NCBI GenBank assembly: GCA_017643495.1
Contig: JAEPNK010000001.1
Location: 1,097,623 to 1,161,622 of the forward strand
Source: Rhizobiaceae bacterium
GTDB taxonomy: Bacteria; Pseudomonadota; Alphaproteobacteria; Rhizobiales; Rhizobiaceae
Length of the DNA: 64,000 nt
Reading direction: 5' to 3'
Shown here: positions 54,594 to 63,262 of the stretch, one piece after another
Layout: each line of letters begins with the position of its first letter
Position numbering within the stretch: position 1 is the stretch's first letter
The notes under the pieces: generated by a model
Seen by the model: the letters and a program-made list of their open reading frames with translations, nothing else
Told to the model about the DNA's origin: nothing
The model's database searches: none
Made by a program: the position numbers and the translations under genes

Positions 54594-55811
54594 CTATTTC
54601 TCCACAAATGCGATGCGGGCATTGTACCAGTTCATGAATGCCGAGGTCAGAAGGCTCAGGCACAGGTAGATGGCCATCAGGATTGTGATGCATTCAATTG
54701 CGCGCCCGGTTTCGGAAATGACTGCCGTCGAGACGCGCACGAGTTCCGGATAACCAATGACAACTGCCAGTGAACTGTTCTTGGTCAGGCTCATGTATTG
54801 CCCGGCCATGGGAGGTACGATGATCCGCATTGCCTGGGGCAAAACCACCTTGCTGAGAACTAGTGAGCCGGGAAGACCCAAGCTGCGTGCTGCCTCAAGC
54901 TGACCTTTCCGGACACCCATGATGCCGGAACGTATGGTCTCCGCCGCAAATCCGGACTGGTATACGGAAAGGGACACGAGAACAGCTACAAATTCAGGGG
55001 TTATTGTGGTGCCGCCCAGAAAATTGAAACCCTTGAGCTCAGGTACATCAAAACTCATGCCGAAGCTGGCTATCACGACCATTGCCAATGGCAGGCCGAT
55101 CAGCGCAGTCATGCCGGCAAGCGCAGGCTTGTGAACTGCACCGGTTCTTTTTCGATAGTTCTGCGCGAAACGATAGACAAAAAATGCAGCGACAACCCCG
55201 AGAAGCAAGCCGACAAAACCCCAATAGTGCAGGGGGGACATGACCGGAGACGGCATGTAGATGCCGCGGTTGGAAACAAAGACGCCGGGTGCAGGATTGA
55301 GCGCCTGGCCAGGAAACGGCAACAGGGTCGAGAAGCCGTACCAGAACAGCATTTGCAGCAATAGCGGGATATTGCGAACGGTCTCGGTGTAGACCAGTGC
55401 GACGTTTGAAACGAGTTTGTTTTCAGACAACCTTGCAAGGGCAACGACAAGGCCCAGAAAAGTGCAGCAGATAATGCCCAGAATTGAAACCCGTACCGTA
55501 TTGATGAAGCCGACTGCGAAGGTCAGCCATATGGGGCTCTTGGCTGTAGCATCCAGATAGTTCGGACCCATTTCAAATCGGGTCGGTAGCGAAAGAAAAT
55601 CCAGGCCAAAACCAATGTTTGAACGGGGCAGATTGGTGCTGACATTGGCCACGATGGACCAGGCAACATAGAGAATGAAGGAAATGGCGAGCATTTGCCA
55701 GACAACATGAATTACCCATGGGCGGCGCCAAAACGGACGTTGTCTTACATCCTCCAGTCTTTGAACTGACTGGCTGGAAAAGTTTCCGGTTTTGTTTGTC
55801 AGGTCTGTCAT
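54594..55811 (-). CDS. aapQ: Amino-acid ABC transporter permease (AapQ-like)
   Basis: A 405-residue permease. It has about eight hydrophobic helices and the conserved QSGFAAETIRSGIMGVRKGQ and LEAARSLGLPGSLVLSKVVL segments that contact the ATPase. The length fits AapQ (about 400). It is the second gene of the transporter block, 75 bp after the binding-protein gene, and abuts aapM. Confidence 0.9.
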   Translation of the reverse strand: MTDLTNKTGNFSSQSVQRLEDVRQRPFWRRPWVIHVVWQMLAISFILYVAWSIVANVSTNLPRSNIGFGLDFLSLPTRFEMGPNYLDATAKSPIWLTFAVGFINTVRVSILGIICCTFLGLVVALARLSENKLVSNVALVYTETVRNIPLLLQMLFWYGFSTLLPFPGQALNPAPGVFVSNRGIYMPSPVMSPLHYWGFVGLLLGVVAAFFVYRFAQNYRKRTGAVHKPALAGMTALIGLPLAMVVIASFGMSFDVPELKGFNFLGGTTITPEFVAVLVSLSVYQSGFAAETIRSGIMGVRKGQLEAARSLGLPGSLVLSKVVLPQAMRIIVPPMAGQYMSLTKNSSLAVVIGYPELVRVSTAVISETGRAIECITILMAIYLCLSLLTSAFMNWYNARIAFVEK

Positions 55812-55886
55812 GTCGCCAGCTTCCGTAATGCGCCTTGTCCAGTCTGGCAGCGCTGCCGCCAGACCAGTCTTCTCAAGTGTAGTAAA

Positions 55887-56909
55887 TCAGCGCCAGTTGG
55901 GAGCCCACTGCAAGCCACCATCCTTTGCAAGGGCATTCAGGCCCCGCGGCAACTTGACGGCCGACTTCATGCCGAAATTGCGCTCCCAAATATCGTCATA
56001 GTTGCCCGTCGCGCGGATGATGTTGACGGTGAAGTCGTTCGGCAGTCCCATTTTTTCTCCCAGCGTCTCTGTTACACCGAGAAACCGCTGAAGTTCCGGG
56101 TCTTCGGTTTTGAGCATTTCGTCGATGTTTTCCTGGTTGATGCCAAACTCGTCAGCCTGGATGAGGGCATAATGCACCCAGCGGGCAACGTTGGACCACT
56201 GCGGGTCTGATTCAAGGATCACCGGTCCCATATGCGATTTTGCAAAGACTTCCTCGAAAATGACGTGATCATCCGGGTTCTTCATGCGCAAGCGGCGCGT
56301 ACCCAGAAACGGGATTTCCGATGTTACAACATCGCAGCGGCCATTTTCGTAATACTCGTATCTCTGATTGGTATTCTCAAAGGCAACGGGTGTGTAAGTG
56401 AGGTTGCGTGCTGAAAAGTAATCCGAAATCAGGCTGTCAGTCACGGTGCCTGCAACCACGCAGACCGAAGCGCCGTTCAGGTCTGCAATTTTGGTTGCGC
56501 CTGTACGCTTGTGAACCATGAAGCCGTGACCCGAGTAGAGGGTTGGTCCGACAAAATCGAGACCCAGTTCGCTGTCACGTCCAATTGTGTAGGTTATTGC
56601 CAGTCCCGCCATGTCCACTTCGCGGGATTTTACTGCCGGCATGCCCTGGGCAAAGGTCATTGTTACGAATTCCACGGCGTCGCCATCACCAAAGAGTGCG
56701 GCTGCCAGGGCTCGGCAATAGTCGACATCAAAGCCTTGCCACCGGCCCTGGTCGTCGAGCGTCGCAAGTGCAGGCACATTTTGGTATATGCCGCAGCGAA
56801 GCTTTCCCCGTTCCTTGATCTCGTCAAGAATGGCGCCTGCAGTTGCCGTAGTGGCAGATGCCGCAGCAATCACGCCTGCGGCTAGAATGGATTTCAATAG
56901 AGTTCTCAT
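55887..56909 (-). CDS. aapJ: Amino-acid ABC transporter substrate-binding protein (AapJ-like)
   Basis: A 340-residue periplasmic binding protein with a signal peptide (LKSILAAGVIAAASATTATA). The SBP_bac_3 fold shows LRCGIYQNVPALATLDDQGR, GFDVDYCRALAAAL and the AapJ-type ending in IWERNFG. The general L-amino-acid binding proteins of rhizobia are about 341 residues. A strong AGGAGGAAG precedes the start. It heads the left operon; the TGTTGCAACA palindrome at 57027 is 118 bp upstream. Confidence 0.92.
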   Translation of the reverse strand: MRTLLKSILAAGVIAAASATTATAGAILDEIKERGKLRCGIYQNVPALATLDDQGRWQGFDVDYCRALAAALFGDGDAVEFVTMTFAQGMPAVKSREVDMAGLAITYTIGRDSELGLDFVGPTLYSGHGFMVHKRTGATKIADLNGASVCVVAGTVTDSLISDYFSARNLTYTPVAFENTNQRYEYYENGRCDVVTSEIPFLGTRRLRMKNPDDHVIFEEVFAKSHMGPVILESDPQWSNVARWVHYALIQADEFGINQENIDEMLKTEDPELQRFLGVTETLGEKMGLPNDFTVNIIRATGNYDDIWERNFGMKSAVKLPRGLNALAKDGGLQWAPNWR

Positions 56910-57026
56910 ACTCTTCCTCCTGTTGTCAGTCAGTATGCGGATATTGTTCCCCTCCCGGAGTTACCTCTTCAAGGCGGCCCGCAATGATGTGGAGGCTACA
57001 TGTAGTTTTCCCAATTGTCACTATAA

Positions 57027-57036
57027 TGTTGCAACA
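57027..57036. promoter_or_regulatory. Palindrome TGTTGCAACA, copy 1 (probable GntR operator)
   Basis: Perfect 10-bp palindrome in the divergent promoter region, on the aapJ side. The centre-to-centre distance to copy 2 is 93 bp, close to nine helical turns, which would suit looping by a dimeric or tetrameric repressor. Confidence 0.6.
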
Positions 57037-57119
57037 AAAATTTCGAAAAGTGGGAAAATACACAAAACAAGAGGTTTAATAAGGTATTTTTTGCAAATCT
57101 GGTTGACTAATAAAAAATA

Positions 57120-57129
57120 TGTTGCAACA
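57120..57129. promoter_or_regulatory. Palindrome TGTTGCAACA, copy 2 (probable GntR operator)
   Basis: Second perfect copy, extended to the 12-bp palindrome ATGTTGCAACAT (57119-57130). It lies 34 bp before the start of the right operon. A -35-like TTGACT at about 57103 is just upstream, so binding here could block that promoter. Confidence 0.6.
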
Positions 57130-57163
57130 TTTAAAGCCTGGATGCCAATTGAGGAGTGGTTGA

Positions 57164-58426
57164 ATGTTGCGCGAAGGCGGCGGATTTCCCAAGGACGGGG
57201 CAGCTTGGGCTGACGTTGAGGAGGCCTTGATATCGTTCAAGCAGGATGACCTGGATTGGCGACGCGGAAGGTTGCCTGCCTACATCTACTATTTCGATGA
57301 AGATGTTCTTCGCGTGCAGATGGATGCCTATCGTCTCTATGCGGTTGAGAACGGCTTGGGCGAAGGAAAGGCTTTTTTCAGTCTGACCAGAATGCTCGAG
57401 GATATCAGTTCGATGTGCCTTGATCTCTTCAACGGCCCTTCTGATGGTGCTGCATCATTCACCTCCGGGGGGACGGAGAGTCTCATTGAGGCGGTACGCA
57501 CCGCCAAGAAGCGGCATGTACTTGAAAAAGGCCGTGATTATCCTTTGAACGTTGTTGCCCCGTATTCTGCCCACGCCGCTCTGAACAAGGCTGGTGAAGT
57601 GCTTGATGTGGAGATCAGGCGCATTCCCTTGGCTGACGAATTTCGTGCCGACCCCGCGGCGATGGCCGGTGCGGTCGACGATGGAACGATCATGCTTTTC
57701 GGCTCTGCGCCGTGTTTTCCATACGGTGTGATTGATCCGATCCGCGAGCTCGGAAAGGTCGCGCTGGAAAAAGGCCTCTGGTTGCATGTGGACGCATGCT
57801 GGGGTGGGTTCATTTCACCTTTCGCCAAGCAACTGGGTTATCCGATACCGGATTGGGATCTTGGCGTGCCAGGGGTGACCAGCGTATCTGCCGACATTCA
57901 CAAGTTTGCATATGGAGCCAAAGGCGCCTCCCTGCTGCTCTTCCGCGATGCGTCCCTGAAAGAACTGGAACGCTTCAGCTTTTCAGACTGGCCAAGAGGT
58001 ACATATGCCACGCCGACGCTGATGGGCAGCAAACCTGCCGGATCTATCGCCTCGGCATGGGCTGTAATGAACTATCTGGGAAATGAAGGATATCTGCGGA
58101 CAACAAAGGCGGCGATGGACGCCACGATGGGGTTCATTCGCGGCATTGATGCAATCGACGGATTGCATTGTCTTCAACCAACCGGTGAAGCCAACCTGTA
58201 CGCTTTCGTATCCGATGACCCGCAGGTGGATATCATGGCCGTGGCCGATGTCCTGCAGAACAAGGGCTGGTTCCCGGGCAGGATGCGTGAGCCGTTGGCC
58301 ATACAGCAAGGTGTCAATCCGGTGCACCTGCCAATTGTCGATGAATATGTTTCGGATGTTGCCAGTGCAGTCGCCGAAGTGCGGAGCAGGGGTAGGCAGG
58401 GTCAATATGACGAGAACAGCTACTGA
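57164..58426 (+). CDS. PLP-dependent lyase/decarboxylase, sphingosine-1-phosphate-lyase-like (paralogue 2)
   Basis: A 420-residue paralogue of the enzyme at 51426-52673. They share collinear motifs throughout: an early YIYYFDED, SGGTES (phosphate contact), WLHVDACWGGFISPF with Asp210, and SVSADIHKFAYGAKGAS with Lys247. The Trp in place of Val after DAC, and AYGAKG for GYAPKG, suggest a different substrate or a partner role. It opens the right operon with GAGGAG before the ATG, 34 bp after the palindrome. Decarboxylase or retro-aldol lyase activity is not settled. Confidence 0.85.
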   Translation: MLREGGGFPKDGAAWADVEEALISFKQDDLDWRRGRLPAYIYYFDEDVLRVQMDAYRLYAVENGLGEGKAFFSLTRMLEDISSMCLDLFNGPSDGAASFTSGGTESLIEAVRTAKKRHVLEKGRDYPLNVVAPYSAHAALNKAGEVLDVEIRRIPLADEFRADPAAMAGAVDDGTIMLFGSAPCFPYGVIDPIRELGKVALEKGLWLHVDACWGGFISPFAKQLGYPIPDWDLGVPGVTSVSADIHKFAYGAKGASLLLFRDASLKELERFSFSDWPRGTYATPTLMGSKPAGSIASAWAVMNYLGNEGYLRTTKAAMDATMGFIRGIDAIDGLHCLQPTGEANLYAFVSDDPQVDIMAVADVLQNKGWFPGRMREPLAIQQGVNPVHLPIVDEYVSDVASAVAEVRSRGRQGQYDENSY

Positions 58427-58450
58427 GAACGACAAGGCTCTGACAGCAAA

Positions 58451-59839
58451 ATGACTATACAGAATTCAACCGCTGAAATGGACAGGGTTGCACATTTGCA
58501 CCCATACACCAATGCCCGCAAACAGGAGGCGGAAGGTCCTCGCGTCATGGTGCGCGGCGACGGAATTCATGTCTATGATGCGCAGGGAAACGAGTATATC
58601 GAGGGCCTGGCCGGTCTTTGGTCCGTGGCGGTTGGCTTCGGAGAAAAACGGTTGCAGAAAGCTGCTTCGGACCAGATGGGGAAGCTCCCATATTACCATG
58701 TGTTCGCACAGAAAACCCATGATCCCGCTGCCCGTCTGGCTGACAAGCTCGTTGAAATTACGCCCGATCACCTGACCAAGGTGTTTTTCACCAATTCAGG
58801 CTCTGAAGCCAATGACACGGTGGTCAAGCTCGTCTGGTTCATGAACAACGCGCTGGGGCGGCCGGGCAAGAAGAAGTTTATTGCCCGAACCAATGCCTAT
58901 CATGGAATTACCGTTGCCAGCGGTTCGCTGACCGGCCTGCCCTGGAACCACAACTCTTTTGACCTCCCGGCCATTCCGGTGCGCCATCTGACATGTCCCC
59001 ATGCCTATTTCCATGCGAATGAAGGCGAGACTGAAGAACAGTTTACCGAGCGGCTAGCCGATGAACTCGAAGCGGTAATCGAGGAGGAAGGGCCGGAAAC
59101 AATCGCTGCATTCATTGGGGAGCCTTTAATCGGTGCTGGCGGTGTGCTGGTGCCGCCAAAGGGTTACTGGCAGAAGGTGCAGGAGATATGCCGTCGTCAC
59201 GAGATACTCATCGTCGCCGATGAGGTAATTACCGGATTTGGCCGTACCGGCAATATGTTTGCCTGTGAGACATTTGGCATTCATCCTGATGTTTTGGTCA
59301 CGTCAAAACAGATTACTTCTTCGTATCAACCCCTGGCCGCAATCATGTTTGCGGATGAAATGTACCAGGTTATTGCCGATCATACTGACAAGCTGGGGAC
59401 CCTCGGACACGGATTTACCGGCTCCGCACATCCTGTTGCAACGGCTGTGGCACTCGAAAACCTGGCAATCATTGAAGAGCAAATGCTTGTTCAAAACGCT
59501 GGGAAAATGGGGGCGGTACTGCAAAAAGAGCTCGCAAGATTTCTTGATCATCCCATGGTCGGGGAAGTGCGCGGATGCGGGCTCATTGCCGCTGTTCAAC
59601 TGGTTGCAGACAAGTCCGGACGGAAACCCTTCAATCCTGAGGGGAAAGTGGGGGGATATTTCTTTGAGTGCGCACACGATCATGGCCTGATTGTTCGCAA
59701 CATCAAGGACGCGATCGCAATATGTCCGCCTCTCATCATCAATGAAGCTCAGGTGAAAGAACTGGTAACGCGTTTTGAAAAGGCGCTTGACCAGACCTGG
59801 GAGTTTGCAATTTCCGCAGGGCTCACGGCTGGGGCATAG
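58451..59839 (+). CDS. Class III omega-aminotransferase
   Basis: A 462-residue PLP aminotransferase related to putrescine-, taurine- and beta-alanine-pyruvate aminotransferases. The cofactor sites are FFTNSGSEANDTVVKL, YHGITVASGSLTG, ADEVITGFGRTG, and the Schiff-base Lys in TSKQITSSYQPL. These enzymes turn a terminal amine into an aldehyde. It follows the PLP lyase gene by 24 bp, so a decarboxylate-then-transaminate order is likely, with the aldehyde passed to the dehydrogenase at 47556-48995 or an SDR. Confidence 0.9.
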   Translation: MTIQNSTAEMDRVAHLHPYTNARKQEAEGPRVMVRGDGIHVYDAQGNEYIEGLAGLWSVAVGFGEKRLQKAASDQMGKLPYYHVFAQKTHDPAARLADKLVEITPDHLTKVFFTNSGSEANDTVVKLVWFMNNALGRPGKKKFIARTNAYHGITVASGSLTGLPWNHNSFDLPAIPVRHLTCPHAYFHANEGETEEQFTERLADELEAVIEEEGPETIAAFIGEPLIGAGGVLVPPKGYWQKVQEICRRHEILIVADEVITGFGRTGNMFACETFGIHPDVLVTSKQITSSYQPLAAIMFADEMYQVIADHTDKLGTLGHGFTGSAHPVATAVALENLAIIEEQMLVQNAGKMGAVLQKELARFLDHPMVGEVRGCGLIAAVQLVADKSGRKPFNPEGKVGGYFFECAHDHGLIVRNIKDAIAICPPLIINEAQVKELVTRFEKALDQTWEFAISAGLTAGA

Positions 59840-59854
59840 GAAAAGGATACCGAC

Positions 59855-60547
59855 ATGACATCTGTTGCAATCGTGACGGGCGGAGGCTCGGGGATCGGGC
59901 TGGCGGCCGCCCAATACCTCTCACAAACACACAGGGTTATATGCTGTGGATTGGACCACATTGATGAATTCCCGGATGATCTGGAGTTCAGGGAACTTGA
60001 TGTAACTGACGAAAATGCGGTTACTGCTTGCTTCAGCGACATTTCGGAATGTTCAGCGCTGGTAAACTGTGCAGGCATGATTGTGCAGGACAGGCAGGAA
60101 TTCGAGATACAGAATTTCCGCAAGGTTATCGATGTCAATCTCAACGCAGTTCATCTCGTAACCAACAGTCTGGTTGATGCACTGGCCGTTGCAGGCGGAA
60201 GTGTCGTCAACATCGCTTCCATGTACAGTGTGTTCGGTTCTCCCAATACACCGGCCTATTCCGCCAGCAAGGGTGGTATCGTTTCACTGACCCGTTCCCA
60301 TGCCGTTGCCTTTGCAGGCAGGGGTGTGCGCGTAAACGCAGTGGCACCTGGCTGGATTGATACGCGACTGGCTTCAAATGCAATTCACAATGAAGAACGC
60401 AGAAACAGGATAATGGAGCGTTTGCCGATGCGCCGTTTCGGGGAACCGGCAGATGTTGGAAGCGTGATCGCTTTTCTTGTTTCAGAGGAAGCCCGTTACA
60501 TCACAGGCGCTGTGCTTCCAGTTGATGGAGGCTACTCGATTGCTTGA
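59855..60547 (+). CDS. Short-chain dehydrogenase/reductase
   Basis: A 230-residue SDR. It shows IVTGGGSGIGLAAAQYL, LVNCAGMI and the catalytic SVVNIASMYSVFG...PAYSASKGG. The second strand ends in CGLDH, a possible NAD-binding Asp. AAAGGA precedes the start at good spacing. It sits 15 bp after the aminotransferase gene and 32 bp before another SDR gene. Two adjacent SDRs in one operon suggest stepwise oxidation or reduction of a polyol-type intermediate. Confidence 0.88.
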   Translation: MTSVAIVTGGGSGIGLAAAQYLSQTHRVICCGLDHIDEFPDDLEFRELDVTDENAVTACFSDISECSALVNCAGMIVQDRQEFEIQNFRKVIDVNLNAVHLVTNSLVDALAVAGGSVVNIASMYSVFGSPNTPAYSASKGGIVSLTRSHAVAFAGRGVRVNAVAPGWIDTRLASNAIHNEERRNRIMERLPMRRFGEPADVGSVIAFLVSEEARYITGAVLPVDGGYSIA

Positions 60548-60579
60548 AATCTGCCATTTGCCAGAAAAGGAAATCTGAC

Positions 60580-61341
60580 ATGTTCAACGACCTCACGGGC
60601 AAGGCCGTTTTGGTCACCGGTGCCAGCAGGGGTATCGGTGCGGCTATCGCAAACGGTTTTGCAGAAGCTGGAGCCCATGTGGCGATCCACTATAATGCCA
60701 GCCGGGAACCTGCGGAGAAACTGGCCGAATCTATCAATCAGTCCGGCGGAAAGGCCGTGACAATAGGAGGGGATTTTTCACGGTCCCCCGAGGCACGCAA
60801 GACTGTTGAAGAGGCAGCAACCCGTTTGGGCGGGTTGGATGTCCTTGTCAATAATGCAGGCGCCATGGTCGACCGCCGGGATTTTGTTGACATTGATGAT
60901 GAACTTCTCGATGCAGTAAATGATCTCAACATCAAGTCTTTGGTGGCTGCTTCTCAGGCTGCGGTTCCTCATCTGGAAAAGTCGGCTAACGGTGCCATTG
61001 TGAACCTTGGTTCCATTGCCGGGGCAAATGGCGGTGGCGCCTCCGTCGCACACTATGCGGCAGCCAAGGGTTATGTACACACAGTAACCCGTTCCATGGC
61101 CATGGCGCTTGCCGGAAAGGGAATTCGGGTGAATGCCATCGCGCCGGGCGTTATCAATACGGATTTCCACGCTGCTACCCCGCCCGAGATCCTCAATAAT
61201 CTGAAAAGCATGATCGTCATGGGACGCCTTGGGGATGCGGAAGATTGTGTTGGTTCCGCGCTGTTTTTGTCATCCAGGAAAGCCAGCGGATACATCACAG
61301 GCCAGGTTCTGCACATCAACGGCGGCCAGTACATGGCGTAA
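60580..61341 (+). CDS. Short-chain dehydrogenase/reductase (FabG-like)
   Basis: A 253-residue SDR close to the 3-oxoacyl-ACP-reductase/glucose-dehydrogenase type. It shows VLVTGASRGIGAAIANGF, VLVNNAGAMV and GAIVNLGSIAGANGGGASVA with HYAAAKGYV (Ser-Tyr-Lys). The HYNASREPAE at the end of strand two favours NADP. The start at 60580 follows AAAAGGA; the ORF opens at 60544. It lies 30 bp before the transketolase genes, where a ketose product could be used. Confidence 0.88.
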   Translation: MFNDLTGKAVLVTGASRGIGAAIANGFAEAGAHVAIHYNASREPAEKLAESINQSGGKAVTIGGDFSRSPEARKTVEEAATRLGGLDVLVNNAGAMVDRRDFVDIDDELLDAVNDLNIKSLVAASQAAVPHLEKSANGAIVNLGSIAGANGGGASVAHYAAAKGYVHTVTRSMAMALAGKGIRVNAIAPGVINTDFHAATPPEILNNLKSMIVMGRLGDAEDCVGSALFLSSRKASGYITGQVLHINGGQYMA

Positions 61342-61371
61342 CTGCCTGTTCTGATCATACAGGATACAATC

Positions 61372-62250
61372 ATGACAAACCCGAAACACAATGCCCCACC
61401 AGCTGGGCACAACTTTTCACCCGAGGAACTGGCCCGGTTGCGCGATCGTGCCCGCTTTGTCAGGCTTGAAACCATCAGGCTTATCGAAATTGCGAAGATA
61501 GGCCACTACAGTTCGGTGTTTTCTGCTGCAGAGATTTTTGCAGCGCTTTACTACAGTGTGATGCGCCTGCACGAGGACAATCCGGACTGGCCAGACCGTG
61601 ACCGGTTCCTGATGGGCAAGGGTCACGCTGCTGTCGGCCTGTTCCCGATACTTGCCGATCTCGGATATCTCGATACGGAAACGCTGAACGGATACACACG
61701 TCTCGGTAACCCGCTGGGGGATCATCCGGACATGCGAAAAGTTCCCGGGGTGGATTTCAGTTCAGGATCAATCGGTCACGCACTTTCAAACGGTGCAGGC
61801 ATGGCACTGGGAGGGCGTTTGCAGGGTCGCGATTTTTCGGTGTTCGTAATGATGGGAGACGGAGAAATGCAGGAGGGTCAGGTTTGGGAAGCAGCGCAGT
61901 TTGCAGCGCATCACAAGTTGTCACGCCTGATTGCCATTGTTGACCGAAACGGATTCCAACTGGACGGAGCGGTTGACGATGTAATCGGTGTCGAGCCCCT
62001 GGATGAGCGTTGGCGCAGTTTTGGTTGGGAAACCCATGTCGTGGATGGCCATGACCTGACAGAACTGACGCCGCTTTTGCATCGTCTGAAAAACGATTGC
62101 GGACGGGAGCGACCTGCCTGCGTTATTGCAAAAACGCTTAAGGGCAAGGGTGTTTCCTACATGGAAACCGAACCCGGATGGCATTTGGGCTATCTGGACC
62201 CGGTTGATGCCGAGTCAGCGATTGCAGAAATCATGAGCCGGGAGATTTGA
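61372..62250 (+). CDS. Transketolase, N-terminal (TPP-binding) subunit
   Basis: A 292-residue subunit equal to the N-terminal half of transketolase. TPP/Mg-binding residues are in MGDGEMQEGQVWEAAQFA, followed by LIAIVDRNGFQLDG. The catalytic-site His residues are in GKGHAAVGLFPIL and GSIGHALSNGAGMALG. It pairs with the next gene (TGATG overlap), as in other split transketolases that act in sugar catabolism, such as the apulose-4-phosphate and sulfosugar types. No sugar kinase is in the cluster. Confidence 0.92.
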   Translation: MTNPKHNAPPAGHNFSPEELARLRDRARFVRLETIRLIEIAKIGHYSSVFSAAEIFAALYYSVMRLHEDNPDWPDRDRFLMGKGHAAVGLFPILADLGYLDTETLNGYTRLGNPLGDHPDMRKVPGVDFSSGSIGHALSNGAGMALGGRLQGRDFSVFVMMGDGEMQEGQVWEAAQFAAHHKLSRLIAIVDRNGFQLDGAVDDVIGVEPLDERWRSFGWETHVVDGHDLTELTPLLHRLKNDCGRERPACVIAKTLKGKGVSYMETEPGWHLGYLDPVDAESAIAEIMSREI

Positions 62251-63239
62251 TGATGAAGGCCGAGATAAAATCCGACAAGTCCTGGCAGTACCGTGCGTTG
62301 AACGTGAACAATCCGGGGCTTCATTTTCTTTCAGATGGACTGATTGAACTACGTGAGGCAGGTCATCCTGTGGTCGCGGGTGCAGCAGATCTCCAGTATT
62401 CCAACGGGCTGAACAAGTTTGCCGAGCGTTTTCCCGATCGTTACGTCCAGTGCGGGATTTCTGAACAGAACATGGTGTCAATGGCTGCAGGCCTGGCTAC
62501 TACCGGAGAGATGCCGTTCTTTGCAACCTTTGCATCATTTCTGGGGTTGTTGTGCTGTGAACAGATTCGCATGGATGTCGCATATTGTGCGCAGCCTGTC
62601 CGCCTGATCGGTCACCATACAGGCATTTCAATGGGTTTTTACGGGACTTCGCATCATGCTACTGAAGATATTTCAACGATGCGCGCAATTGCGGATCTGA
62701 CAATTATTTCTCCTGCTGATGGCCCACAACTCCATGCGGCGATAAAGGCATCCGTTGACTGGGACCAGCCAATATACTTTCGAACCGGCCGTGGACGTGA
62801 ACCGGATGTATATGAAAAGGGCAGGGTATTCGAGATTGGCAAGGCGATAGAACACATGGAAGGGGAGGACCTGACCATCATTGCATGCGGGATTACCGTG
62901 CATTCGGCAATTCAGGCAGCAAAGGCAATGCGAAAGGACGGTTTGTCCGTGGGTGTGATCGACATGGCAACCATAAAACCGCTTGATCGCGATGCCGTAC
63001 TTGCAGCAGCCGACCGCTCCAAAATCATGATGACGGTAGAAGAACACAATATCATGGGCGGTCTTGGTTCAGCGGTTGCAGAAGTTCTGGCTGATGAGGG
63101 GTGCGGTGTGCGCCTGGCACGCCACGGAATCTATGACGAGTACAGCCTGATTGCGCCTCCTGCCCATCTTTATTCTCATTACAGGCTCGACGGTGCAGGA
63201 GTTGAGCAGGCGGCGAGGGAAGCGATCCGGAACGCCTGA
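62250..63239 (+). CDS. Transketolase, C-terminal (pyrimidine-binding) subunit
   Basis: A 329-residue subunit equal to the middle and C-terminal domains of transketolase. The TPP-activating Glu is in QCGISEQNMVSMAAGLA. TSHHATEDISTMRAI and the C-terminal domain (VGVIDMATIKPLD, EEHNIMGGLGSAVAEVL) are typical. The ATG at 62250 overlaps the preceding stop; an ATG at 62253 is also possible. It closes the right operon. The complex should move a two-carbon ketol unit; donor and acceptor are unknown. Confidence 0.92.
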   Translation: MMKAEIKSDKSWQYRALNVNNPGLHFLSDGLIELREAGHPVVAGAADLQYSNGLNKFAERFPDRYVQCGISEQNMVSMAAGLATTGEMPFFATFASFLGLLCCEQIRMDVAYCAQPVRLIGHHTGISMGFYGTSHHATEDISTMRAIADLTIISPADGPQLHAAIKASVDWDQPIYFRTGRGREPDVYEKGRVFEIGKAIEHMEGEDLTIIACGITVHSAIQAAKAMRKDGLSVGVIDMATIKPLDRDAVLAAADRSKIMMTVEEHNIMGGLGSAVAEVLADEGCGVRLARHGIYDEYSLIAPPAHLYSHYRLDGAGVEQAAREAIRNA

Positions 63240-63262
63240 CCGCAGTTGGCCTTTGTGCCCGG

